A stretch of 64,000 nucleotides of DNA. Source: Tipula vernalis. Lineage: Eukaryota; Arthropoda; Insecta; Diptera; Tipulidae. Of this stretch, positions 1 through 11,753 are shown piece by piece. The position numbers and the translations under genes were made by a program. How positions within the stretch are numbered: position 1 is the first letter of the stretch; each line of letters opens with the position of its first letter. Location of the stretch: assembly GCA_958295665.1 (NCBI GenBank), contig OY282560.1:141538091-141602090 (forward strand), read 5' to 3'. The notes under the pieces were generated by a model. That model made no database searches, had not been told where the DNA came from, and was given only the letters and a program-made list of their open reading frames with translations.

Positions 1-221
1 TTTGGGCGGCAATTATCTAAAATGGTCCGGTTACGATGGTTGATACCTCTATCAATAGGTTTCGGGACCTGTAATTGCTGTGACAATTTTCATTTTGATT
101 GCTCTATTATTTCTAAACATTTCTTAGAAAATTCAATTTTATTGAAAATCAACTGTGCTATAGCTCACAAGTTTTTGGGCGGCAAAAATCTAAAATGGTT
201 CGATTACGATGGTTGATACCT

Positions 222-231
222 CTATCAATAG
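222..231. other. Inverted repeat 1 of the monomer (CTAT-CA-ATAG)
   Basis: A 4-bp stem with a 2-base loop at monomer positions 28-37, present in nearly every copy. The 170-bp class removes TCA from this element, leaving CTAATAG. The 37-bp deletion of the 136-bp units spans it. The +7 insertion (24,256-24,262) and two +1 insertions (near 45,181 and 52,107) lie just 3' of it. It may be a structural or indel-prone site. No protein-binding role can be read from the sequence. Confidence 0.55.
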
Positions 232-304
232 GTTTCGGGACCTGTAATTGCTGTGAAAATTTTCATTTTGATTGCTCGATTATTTCTATGCATTTCTTAG
301 AAAA

Positions 305-319
305 TTCAATTTTATTGAA
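305..319. other. Inverted repeat 2 of the monomer (TTCAATTTTATTGAA)
   Basis: A perfect 6-bp inverted repeat with a 3-base T loop at monomer positions 111-125, conserved in most copies. The 176-bp classes change it to TTCAATTTTTTTGAA, which keeps a 5-bp stem. Four copies carry TTCAATTTAATTGAA (11,351-11,365; 11,521-11,535; 13,739-13,753; 23,453-23,467), which lengthens the arms to 7 bp. A few copies with ATTCAAAA (near 32,133, 34,845, 36,238 and 36,597) weaken it. Short dyads are common in satellites. Function is not shown. Confidence 0.6.
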
Positions 320-335
320 AATCAACTGTGCTATA

Positions 336-353
336 GCCCACAAGTTTTTGGGC
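336..353. other. Inverted repeat 3 of the monomer (GCCCA-N8-TGGGC)
   Basis: GCCCACAAGTTTTTGGGC forms a 5-bp GC-rich stem with an 8-base loop at monomer positions 142-159, the most GC-rich dyad of the unit. In the 176-bp classes the loop becomes AATTG-containing (GCCCACAATTGTTTGGGC). The class with TTTTTCGGC loses one pair, so the stem is not universally kept. Most amplified length variants (+3, +9, -6, -3) sit in the dozen bases immediately upstream. Confidence 0.6.
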
Positions 354-3141
354 AGCAAAAATCTAAAATGGTCCGATTACGATGGTTGATACCTCTATCA
401 ATAGCTTTCGGGACCTGTAATTGCTGTGACAATTTTCATTTTGATTGCTCGATTATTTCTATGCATTTCTTAGAAAATTCAATTTTATTGAAAATCAACT
501 GTGCTATAGCCCACAAGTTTTTGGGCAGCAAAAATCTAAAATGGCCCGATTACGATGGTTGATACCTCTATCAATAGGTTTCGGGACCTGTAATTGCTGT
601 GACAATTTTCATTTTGATTGCTCGATTATTTCTAAACATTTCTTAGAAAATTCAATTTTATTGAAAATCAACTGTGCTATATCCCACAAGTTTTTGGGCG
701 GCAAAAATCTAAAATGGTCCGATTACAATGGTTGATACCTCTATCAATAGGTTTCGGGACCTGTAATTGCTGTGACAATTTTCATTTTGATTGCTCGAAT
801 ATTTCTAAATATTTCTTAGAAAATTCAATTTTTTTGAAAATCAACTGTGTGGTTGTAGCCCACAATTGTTTGGGCGGCAAAAATCTAAAATGGTCCGATT
901 ACGATGGTTGATACCTCTATCAATAGGTTTCGGGACCTGTAATTGCTGTGACAATTTTCATTTTGATTGCTCGATTATTTCTAAACATTTCTTAGAAAAT
1001 TCAATTTTATTGAAAATCAACTGTGCTATAGCCCACAAGTTTTTGGGCGGCAAAAATCTAAAATGGTTCGATTACGATGGTTGATACCTCTATCAATAGG
1101 TTTCGGGACCTGTAATTGCTGTGACAATTTTCATTTTGATTGCTCGAATATTTCTAAATATTTCTTAGAAAATTCAATTTTTTTGAAAATCAACTGTGTG
1201 GTTGTAGCCCACAATTGTTTGGGCGGCAAAAATCTAAAATGGTCCGATTACGATGGTTGATACCTCTATCAATAGGTTTCGGGACCTGTAATTGCTGTGA
1301 CAATTTTCATTTTGATTGCTCGATTATTTCTATGCATTTCTTAGAAAATTCAATTTTATTGAAAATCAACTGTGCTATAGCCCACAAATTTTTCGGCGGC
1401 AAAAATCTAAAATGGTCCGATTACGATGGTTGATACCTCTATCAATAGGTTTCGGGACCTGTAATTGCTGTGAAAATTTTCATTTTGATTGCTCGATTAT
1501 TTCTATGCATTTCTTAGAAAATTCAATTTTATTGAAAATCAACTGTGCTATAGCCCACAAGTTTTTGGGCAGCAAAAATCTAAAATCGTCCGATTACGAT
1601 GGTTGATACCTCTAATAGCTTTCGGGACCTGTAATTGCTGTGACAATTTTCATTTTGATTGCTAGATTATTTCTATGCATTTCTTAGAAAATTCAATTTT
1701 ATTGAAAATCAACTGTGCTATAGCCCACAAGTTTTTGGGCAGCAAAAATCTAAAATGGCCCGATTACGATGGTTGATACCTCTATCAATAGTTTTCGGGA
1801 CCTGTAATTGCTGTGACAATTTTCATTTTGATTGCTCGATTATTTCTAAACATTTCTTAGAAAGTTCAATTTTATTGAAAATCAACTGTGCTATATCCCA
1901 CAAGTTTTTGGGCGGCAAAAATCTAAAATGGTCCGATTACGATGGTTGATACCTCTATCAATAGGTTTCGGGACCTGTAATTGCTGTGACAATTTTCATT
2001 TTGATTGCTCGATAATTTCTAAACATTTCTTAGAAAATTCAATTTTATTGAAAATCAACTGTGCTATAGCCCAGAAATTTTTTGGCGGCAAAAATCTAAA
2101 ATGGTCCGATTACGATGGTTGATACCTCTATCAATAGGTTTCGGGACCTGTAATTGCTGTGACAATTTTCATTTTGATTGCTCGATTATTTCTATGCATT
2201 TATTAGAAAATTCAGTTTTATTGAAAATCAACTGTGCTATAGCCCACAAGTTTTTGGGCGGCAATTATCTAAAATGGTCCGATTACGATGGTTGATACCT
2301 CTATCAATAGGTTTCGGGACCTGTAATTGCTGTGACAATTTTCATTTTGATTGCTCTATTATTTCTAAACATTTCTTAGAAAATTCAATTTTATTGAAAA
2401 TCAACTGTGCTATAGCCCACAAGTTTTTGGGCGGCAAAAATCTAAAATGGTTCGATTACGATGGTTGATACCTCTATCAATAGGTTTCGGGACCTGTAAT
2501 TGCTGTGACAATTTTCATTTTGATTGCTCGATTATTTCTATGCATTTATTAGAAAATTCAATTTTATTGAAAATCAACTGTGCTATAGCCCACAAGTTTT
2601 TGGGCGGCAATTATCTAAAATGGTCCGGTTACGATGGTTGATACCTCTATCAATAGGTTTCGGGACCTGTAATTTCTGTGACAATTTGCATTTTGATTGC
2701 TCGATTATTTCTAAACATTTCTTAGAAAATTCAATTTTTTTGAAAATCAACTGTGTGGTTGTAGCCCACAATTGTTTGGGCGGCAAAAATCTAAAATGGT
2801 CCGATTACGATGGTTGATACCTCTATCAATAGGTTTCGGGACCTGTAATTGCTGTGACAATTTTCATTTTGATTGCTCGATTATTTCTATGCATTTATTA
2901 GAAAATTCAATTTTATTGAAAATCAACTGTGCTATAGCCCACAAATTTTTGGGCGGCAAAAATCTAAAATGGTCCGATTACGATGGTTGATACCTCTATC
3001 AATAGGTTTCGGGACCTGTAATTGCTGTGAAAATTTTCATTTTGATTGCTCGATTATTTCTATGCATTTCTTAGAAAATTCAATTTTATTGAAAATCAAC
3101 TGTGCTATAGCCCACAAGTTTTTGGGCAGCAAAAATCTAAA

Positions 3142-5392
3142 ATCGTCCGATTACGATGGTTGATACCTCTAATAGCTTTCGGGACCTGTAATTGCTGTGA
3201 CAATTTTCATTTTGATTGCTCGATTATTTCTATGCATTTCTTAGAAAATTCAATTTTATTGAAAATCAACTGTGCTATAGCCCACAAGTTTTTGGGCAGC
3301 AAAAATCTAAAATGGCCCGATTACGATGGTTGATACCTCTATCAATAGTTTTCGGGACCTGTAATTGCTGTGACAATTTTCATTTTGATTGCTCGATTAT
3401 TTCTAAACATTTCTTAGAAAGTTCAATTTTATTGAAAATCAACTGTGCTATATCCCACAAGTTTTTGGGCGGCAAAAATCTAAAATGGTCCGATTACAAT
3501 GGTTGATACCTCTATCAATAGGTTTCGGGACCTGTAATTGCTGTGACAATTTTCATTTTGATTGCTCGATTATTTCTATGCATTTCTTAGAAAATTCAAT
3601 TTTATTGAAAATCAACTGTGCTATAGCCCACAAGTTTTTGGGCGGCAAAAATCTAAAATGGTCCGATTACGATGGTTGATACCTCTATCAATAGGTTTCG
3701 GAACCTGTAATTGCTGTGACAATTTTCATTTTGATTGCTCGATAATTTCTAAACATTTCTTAGAAAATTCAATTTTATTGAAAATCAACTGTGCTATAGC
3801 CCAGAAATTTTTTGGCGGCAAAAATCTAAAATGGTCCGATTACGATGGTTGATACCTCTATCAATAGGTTTCGGGACCTGTAGTTGCTGTGACAATTTTC
3901 ATTTTGATTGCTCGATTATTTCTATGCATTTATTAGAAAATTCAGTTTTATTGAAAATCAACTGTGCTATAGCCCACAAGTTTTTGGGCGGCAATTATCT
4001 AAAATGGTCCGGTTACGATGGTTGATACCTCTATCAATAGGTTTCGGGACCTGTAATTGCTGTGACAATTTTCATTTTGATTGCTCTATTATTTCTAAAC
4101 ATTTCTTAGAAAATTCAATTTTATTGAAAATCAACTGTGCTATAGCCCACAAGTTTTTGGGCGGCAAAAATCTAAAATGGTTCGATTACGATGGTTGATA
4201 CCTCTATCAATAGGTTTCGGGACCTGTAATTGCTGTGACAATTTTCATTTTGATTGCTCGATTATTTCTATGCATTTCTTAGAAAATTCAATTTTATTGA
4301 AAATCAACTGTGCTATAGCCCACAAGTTTTTGGGCGGCAATTATCTAAAATGGTCCGGTTACGATGGTTGATACCTCTATCAATAGGTTTCGGGACCTGT
4401 AATTTCTGTGACAATTTGCATTTTGATTGCTCGATTATTTCTAAACATTTCTTAGAAAATTCAATTTTTTTGAAAATCAACTGTGTGGTTGTAGCCCACA
4501 ATTGTTTGGGCGGCAAAAATCTAAAATGGTCCGATTAAGATGGTTGATACCTCTATCAATAGGTTTCGGGACCTGTAATTGCTGTGACAATTTTCATTTT
4601 GATTGCTCGATTATTTCTATGCATTTATTAGAAAATTCAATTTTATTGAAAATCAACTGTGCTATAGCCCACAAGTTTTTGGGCGGCAATTATCTAAAAT
4701 GGTCCGGTTACGATGGTTGATACCTCTATCAATAGGTTTCGGGACCTGTAATTTCTGTGACAATTTGCATTTTGATTGCTCGATTATTTCTAAACATTTC
4801 TTAGAAAATTCAATTTTATTGAAAATCAACTGTGCTATAGCCCACAAGTTTTTGGGCCGCAAAAATCTAAAATGGTCCGATTACAATGGTTGATACCTCT
4901 ATCAATAGGTTTCGGGACCTGTAATTGCTGTGACAATTTTCATTTTGATTGCTCGATTATTTCTATGCATTTCTTAGAAAATTCAATTTTATTGAAAATC
5001 AACTGGCTATAGCCCACAAGTTTTTGGGCGGCAATTATCTAAAATGGTCCGGTTACGATGGTTGATACCTCTATCAATAGGTTTCGGGACCTGTAATTTC
5101 TGTGACAATTTGCATTTTGATTGCTCGATTATTTCTAAACATTTCTTAGAAAATTCAATTTTTTTGAAAATCAACTGTGTGGTTGTAGCCCACAATTGTT
5201 TGGGCGGCAAAAATCTAAAATGGTCCGATTACGATGGTTGATACCTCTATCAATAGGTTTCGGGACCTGTAATTGCTGTGACAATTTTCATTTTGATTGC
5301 TCGATTATTTCTATGCATTTCTTAGAAAATTCAATTTTATTGAAAATCAACTGTGCTATAGCCCACAAGTTTTTGGGCAGCAAAAATCTAAA
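3142..5392 (+). repeat. 13-monomer HOR copy (2,251 bp)
   Basis: Thirteen monomers start at 3142 (170 bp), 3312, 3485, 3658, 3831, 4004, 4177, 4350 (176), 4526, 4699, 4872 (172), 5044 (176) and 5220. The next 170-bp unit is at 5393, and the same order resumes there for seven units at an offset of 2,251 bp. The same 13-unit order occurs at 25,432-27,683. The copy has private marks: GGAACC near 3,711, TAGTTGCTG near 3,881, GATTAAGA near 4,535 and a one-base loss in ACTGGCTATAG near 5,005. Confidence 0.8.
4872..5043 (+). repeat. 172-bp monomer with one-base loss
   Basis: The stretch before inverted repeat 3 reads AACTGGCTATAG instead of AACTGTGCTATAG, one base shorter. This accounts for the one-base change of offset (22,290 to 22,291) between region A and its distant copy in region D. 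It is a singleton. Confidence 0.85.
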
Positions 5393-7119
5393 ATCGTCCG
5401 ATTACGATGGTTGATACCTCTAATAGCTTTCGGGACCTGTAATTGCTGTGACAATTTTCATTTTGATTGCTCGATTATTTCTATGCATTTCTTAGAAAAT
5501 TCAATTTTATTGAAAATCAACTGTGCTATAGCCCACAAGTTTTTGGGCAGCAAAAATCTAAAATGGCCCGATTACGATGGTTGATACCTCTATCAATAGT
5601 TTTCGGGACCTGTAATTGCTGTGACAATTTTCATTTTGATTGCTCGATTATTTCTAAACATTTCTTAGAAAGTTCAATTTTATTGAAAATCAACTGTGCT
5701 ATATCCCACAAGTTTTTGGGCGGCAAAAATCTAAAATGGTCCGATTACAATGGTTGATACCTCTATCAATAGGTTTCGGGACCTGTAATTGCTGTGACAA
5801 TTTTCATTTTGATTGCTCGATTATTTCTATGCATTTCTTAGAAAATTCAATTTTATTGAAAATCAACTGTGCTATAGCCCACAAGTTTTTGGGCGGCAAA
5901 AATCTAAAATGGTCCGATTACGATGGTTGATACCTCTATCAATAGGTTTCGGGACCTGTAATTGCTGTGACAATTTTCATTTTGATTGCTCGATAATTTC
6001 TAAACATTTCTTAGAAAATTCAATTTTATTGAAAATCAACTGTGCTATAGCCCAGAAATTTTTTGGCGGCAAAAATCTAAAATGGTCCGATTACGATGGT
6101 TGATACCTCTATCAATAGGTTTCGGGACCTGTAATTGCTGTGACAATTTTCATTTTGATTGCTCGATTATTTCTATGCATTTATTAGAAAATTCAGTTTT
6201 ATTGAAAATCAACTGTGCTATAGCCCACAAGTTTTTGGGCGGCAATTATCTAAAATGGTCCGGTTACGATGGTTGATACCTCTATCAATAGGTTTCGGGA
6301 CCTGTAATTGCTGTGACAATTTTCATTTTGATTGCTCTATTATTTCTAAACATTTCTTAGAAAATTCAATTTTATTGAAAATCAACTGTGCTATAGCCCA
6401 CAAGTTTTTGGGCGGCAAAAATCTAAAATGGTTCGATTACGATGGTTGATACCTCTATCAATAGGTTTCGGGACCTGTAATTGCTGTGACAATTTTCATT
6501 TTGATTGCTCGATTATTTCTATGCATTTCTTAGAAAATTCAATTTTATTGAAAATCAACTGTGCTATAGCCCACAAGTTTTTGGGCAGCAAAAATCTAAA
6601 ATGGCCCGATTACGATGGTTGATACCTCTATCAATAGTTTTCGGGACCTGTAATTGCTGTGACAATTTTCATTTTGATTGCTCGATTATTTCTAAACATT
6701 TCTTAGAAAGTTCAATTTTATTGAAAATCAACTGTGCTATATCCCACAAGTTTTTGGGCGGCAAAAATCTAAAATGGTCCGATTACAATGGTTGATACCT
6801 CTATCAATAGGTTTCGGGACCTGTAATTGCTGTGACAATTTTCATTTTGATTGCTCGATAATTTCTAAACATTTCTTAGAAAATTCAATTTTATTGAAAA
6901 TCAACTGTGCTATAGCCCAGAAATTTTTTGGCGGCAAAAATCTAAAATGGTCCGATTACGATGGTTGATACCTCTATCAATAGGTTTCGGGACCTGTAAT
7001 TGCTGTGACAATTTTCATTTTGATTGCTCGATTATTTCTATGCATTTATTAGAAAATTCAGTTTTATTGAAAATCAACTGTGCTATAGCCCACAAGTTTT
7101 TGGGCGGCAATTATCTAAA

Positions 7120-8800
7120 ATGGTCCGGTTACGATGGTTGATACCTCTATCAATAGGTTTCGGGACCTGTAATTGCTGTGACAATTTTCATTTTGATTGC
7201 TCTATTATTTCTAAACATTTCTTAGAAAATTCAATTTTATTGAAAATCAACTGTGCTATAGCCCACAAGTTTTTGGGCGGCAAAAATCTAAAATGGTTCG
7301 ATTACGATGGTTGATACCTCTATCAATAGGTTTCGGGACCTGTAATTGCTGTGACAATTTTCATTTTGATTGCTCGATTATTTCTATGCATTTCTTAGAA
7401 AATTCAATTTTATTGAAAATCAACTGTGCTATAGCCCACAAGTTTTTGGGCGGCAATTATCTAAAATGGTCCGGTTACGATGGTTGATACCTCTATCAAT
7501 AGGTTTCGGGACCTGTAATTTCTGTGACAATTTGCATTTTGATTGCTCGATTATTTCTAAACATTTCTTAGAAACTTCAATTTTTTTGAAAATCAACTGT
7601 GTGGTTGTAGCCCACAATTGTTTGGGCGGCAAAAATCTAAAATGGTCCGATTACGATGGTTGATACCTCTATCAATAGGTTTCGGGACCTGTAATTGCTG
7701 TGACAATTTTCATTTTGATTGCTCGATTATTTCTATGCATTTATTAGAAAATTCAATTTTATTGAAAATCAACTGTGCTATAGCCCACAAGTTTTTGGGC
7801 GGCAAAAATCTAAAATGGTCCGATTACGATGGTTGATACCTCTATCAATAGGTTTCGGAACCTGTAATTGCTGTGACAATTTTCATTTTGATTGCTCGAT
7901 TATTTCTAAACATTTCTTAGAAAATTCAATTTTTTTGAAAATCAACTGTGTGGTTGTAGCCCACAATTGTTTGGGCGGCAAAAATCTAAAATGGTCCGAT
8001 TACGATGGTTGGTGACAATTTTCATTTTGATTGCTCGATTATTTCTATGCATTTATTAGAAAATTCAGTTTTATTGAAAATCAACTGTGCTATAGCCCAC
8101 AAGTTTTTGGGCGGCAATTATCTAAAATGGTCCGGTTACGATGGTTGATACCTCTATCAATAGGTTTCGGGACCTGTAATTGCTGTGACAATTTTCATTT
8201 TGATTGCTCTATTATTTCTAAACATTTCTTAGAAAATTCAATTTTATTGAAAATCAACTGTGCTATAGCCCACAAGTTTTTGGGCGGCAAAAATCTAAAA
8301 TGGTTCGATTACGATGGTTGATACCTCTATCAATAGGTTTCGGGACCTGTAATTGCTGTGACAATTTTCATTTTGATTGCTCGATTATTTCTATGCATTT
8401 CTTAGAAAATTCAATTTTATTGAAAATCAACTGTGCTATAGCCCACAAGTTTTTGGGCGGCAATTATCTAAAATGGTCCGGTTACGATGGTTGATACCTC
8501 TATCAATAGGTTTCGGGACCTGTAATTTCTGTGACAATTTGCATTTTGATTGCTCGATTATTTCTAAACATTTCTTAGAAAATTCAATTTTTTTGAAAAT
8601 CAACTGTGTGGTTGTAGCCCACAATTGTTTGGGCGGCAAAAATCTAAAATGGTCCGATTACGATGGTTGATACCTCTATCAATAGGTTTCGGGACCTGTA
8701 ATTGCTGTGACAATTTTCATTTTGATTGCTCGATTATTTCTATGCATTTATTAGAAAATTCAATTTTATTGAAAATCAACTGTGCTATAGCCCACAAATT
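7120..8800 (+). repeat. Segmental duplicate, copy 1 (partner near 11,754-13,434)
   Basis: Monomer classes and lengths from about 7,120 to 8,800 match those about 4,634 bp downstream. The order is CCGGTTAC/GCTCTATT, TTCGATT, 176-bp, ATTTATTAG, a 176-bp unit with GGAACC, the 136-bp deleted unit, then a second run of the first three. The rare 136-bp unit and the unusual 176-bp unit at 7,815 are shared only with the partner. One difference seen is AAACTTC at about 7,573 against AAAATTC in the partner. The two blocks diverge by class near 8,790 and 13,424. Confidence 0.8.
7991..8126 (+). repeat. 136-bp monomer with 37-bp internal deletion (copy 1)
   Basis: The unit goes from GATGGTTG straight to GTGACAATTTT. 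It loses 37 bp that include inverted repeat 1 and the GGTTTCGGGACCTG segment. The deletion is not in monomer register. The rest of the unit is the CATTTATTAG/TTCAGTTTT class ending AATTATCT. The identical junction recurs at 12,625-12,760, so it arose once and was duplicated with its surroundings. Confidence 0.92.
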
Positions 8801-11753
8801 TTTGGGCGGCAAAAATCTAAAATGGTCCGATTACGATGGTTGATACCTCTATCAATAGGTTTCGGGACCTGTAATTGCTGTGACAATTTTCATTTTGATT
8901 GCTCGATTATTTCTATGCATTTCTTAGAAAATTCAATTTTATTGAAAATCAACTGTGCTATAGCCCACAAGTTTTTGGGCAGCAAAAATCTAAAATCGTC
9001 CGATTACGATGGTTGATACCTCTAATAGCTTTCGGGACCTGTAATTGCTGTGACAATTTTCATTTTGATTGCTCGATTATTTCTATGCATTTCTTAGAAA
9101 ATTCAATTTTATTGAAAATCAACTGTGCTATAGCCCACAAGTTTTTGGGCAGCAAAAATCTAAAATCGTCCGATTACGATGGTTGATACCTCTAATAGCT
9201 TTCGGGACCTGTAATTGCTGTGACAATTTTCATTTTGATTGCTCGATTATTTCTATGCATTTCTTAGAAAATTCAATTTTATTGAAAATCAACTGTGCTA
9301 TAGCCCACAAGTTTTTGGGCAGCAAAAATCTAAAATGGCCCGATTACGATGGTTGATACCTCTATCAATAGTTTTCGGGACCTGTAATTGCTGTGACAAT
9401 TTTCATTTTGATTGCTCGATTATTTCTAAACATTTCTTAGAAAGTTCAATTTTAGTGAAAATCAACTGTGCTATATCCCACAAGTTTTTGGGCGGCAAAA
9501 ATCTAAAATGGTCCGATTACAATGGTTGATACCTCTATCAATAGGTTTCGGGACCTGTAATTGCTGTGACAATTTTCATTTTGATTGCTCGATAATTTCT
9601 AAACATTTCTTAGAAAATTCAATTTTATTGAAAATCAACTGTGCTATAGCCCAGAAATTTTTTGGCGGCAAAAATCTAAAATGGTCCGATTACGATGGTT
9701 GATACCTCTATCAATAGGTTTCGGGACCTGTAATTGCTGTGACAATTTTCATTTTGATTGCTCGATTATTTCTATGCATTTATTAGAAAATTCAGTTTTA
9801 TTGAAAATCAACTGTGCTATAGCCCACAAGTTTTTGGGCGGCAATTATCTAAAATGGTCCGGTTACGATGGTTGATACCTCTATCAATAGGTTTCGGGAC
9901 CTGTAATTGCTGTGACAATTTGCATTTTGATTGCTCGATTATTTCTAAACATTTCTTAGAAAATTCAATTTTTTTGAAAATCAACTGTGTGGTTGTAGCC
10001 CACAATTGTTTGGGCGGCAAAAATCTAAAATGGTCCGATTACGATGGTTGATACCTCTATCAATAGGTTTCGGGACCTGTAATTGCTGTGACAATTTTCA
10101 TTTTGATTGCTCGATTATTTCTATGCATTTATTAGAAAATTCAATTTTATTGAAAATCAACTGTGCTATAGCCCACAAATTTTTGGGCGGCAAAAATCTA
10201 AAATGGTCCGATTACGATGGTTGATACCTCTATCAATAGGTTTCGGGACCTGTAATTGCTGTGACAATTTTCATTTTGATTGCTCGATTATTTCTATGCA
10301 TTTCTTAGAAAATTCAATTTTATTGAAAATCAACTGTGCTATAGCCCACAAGTTTTTGGGCAGCAAAAATCTAAAATCGTCCGATTACGATGGTTGATAC
10401 CTCTAATAGCTTTCGGGACCTGTAATTGCTGTGACAATTTTCATTTTGATTGCTCGATTATTTCTATGCATTTCTTAGAAAATTCAATTTTATTGAAAAT
10501 CAACTGTGCTATAGCCCACAAGTTTTTGGGCAGCAAAAATCTAAAATGGCCCGATTACGATGGTTGATACCTCTATCAATAGTTTTCGGGACCTGTAATT
10601 GCTGTGACAATTTTCATTTTGATTGCTCGATTATTTCTATGCATTTATTAGAAAATTCAGTTTTATTGAAAATCAACTGTGCTATAGCCCACAAGTTTTT
10701 GGGCGGCAATTATCTAAAATGGTCCGGTTACGATGGTTGATACCTCTATCAATAGGTTTCGGGACCTGTAATTTCTGTGACAATTTGCATTTTGATTGCT
10801 CGATTATTTCTAAACATTTCTTAGAAAATTCAATTTTTTTGAAAATCAACTGTGTGGTTGTAGCCCACAATTGTTTGGGCGGCAAAAATCTAAAATGGTC
10901 CGATTACGATGGTTGATACCTCTATCAATAGGTTTCGGGACCTGTAATTGCTGTGACAATTTTCATTTTGATTGCTCGATTATTTCTATGCATTTATTAG
11001 AAAATTCAATTTTATTGAAAATCAACTGTGCTATAGCCCACAAATTTTTGGGCGGCAAAAATCTAAAATGGTCCGATTACGATGGTTGATACCTCTATCA
11101 ATAGGTTTCGGGACCTGTAATTGCTGTGACAATTTTCATTTTGATTGCTCGATTATTTCTATGCATTTCTTAGAAAATTCAATTTTATTGAAAATCAACT
11201 GTGCTATAGCCCACAAGTTTTTGGGCCGCAAAAATCTAAAATGGTCCGATTACAATGGTTGATACCTCTATCAATAGGTTTCGGGACCTGTAATTGCTGT
11301 GACAATTTTCATTTTGATTGCTCGATTATTTCTATGCATTTCTTAGAAAATTCAATTTAATTGAAAATCAACTGTGCTATAGCCCACAAGTTTTTGGGCA
11401 GCAAAAATCTAAAATCGTCCGATTACGATGGTTGATACCTCTAATAGCTTTCGGGACCTGTAATTGCTGTGACAATTTTCATTTTGATTGCTCGATTATT
11501 TCTATGCATTTCTTAGAAAATTCAATTTAATTGAAAATCAACTGTGCTATAGCCCACAAGTTTTTGGGCAGCAAAAATCTAAAATCGTCCGATTACGATG
11601 GTTGATACCTCTAATAGCTTTCGGGACCTGTAATTGCTGTGACAATTTTCATTTTGATTGCTCGATTATTTCTATGCATTTCTTAGAAAATTCAGTTTTA
11701 TTGAAAATCAACTGTGCTATAGCCCACAAGTTTTTGGGCGGCAATTATCTAAA

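Larger units (their letters stand above)
195..367 (+). repeat. Representative 173-bp monomer
   Basis: Reference unit, numbered from A of ATGG. Main polymorphic sites: positions 5-6 (TC, TT or CC); 9 (A or G); 14 (G or A); 31-33 (TCA present or deleted); 38 (G, C or T); 56 (G or T); 62 (C or A); 69 (C or G); 84-87 (CGATT, CTATT, CGAAT or CGATA); 94-98 (ATGCA, AAACA or AAATA); 103 (C or A); 115 (A or G); about 134-141 (CTATAG, the +3 TGGTTGTAG form, and others); 150-160 (GTTTTTGGGCG, ATTTTTCGGCG, or a form with GGGCAG); and 163-166 (AAAA or ATTA). These changes are linked into recurring monomer classes. The frame from ATG is stop-free through the unit and ends at TGA at positions 20-22 of the next unit. 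Confidence 0.95.

Noticed and set aside
195..367. CENP-B box in the monomer
   Set aside because: The canonical pattern NTTCGNNNNANNCGGGN is not matched on either strand. TTCGGGACC and CCCGATTACG share only fragments of it.
195..367. Hammerhead or other self-cleaving ribozyme encoded by the satellite
   Set aside because: I could not find the CTGANGA plus GAAA core in the right arrangement on either strand. CTGTGAC and GGTTGATACC are only superficially similar.
8995..9334. Two adjacent 170-bp units as a separate HOR family
   Set aside because: They have the same class and near-identical sequence as other 170-bp units. A simple one-monomer duplication within region A explains them, as at 11,414-11,753.
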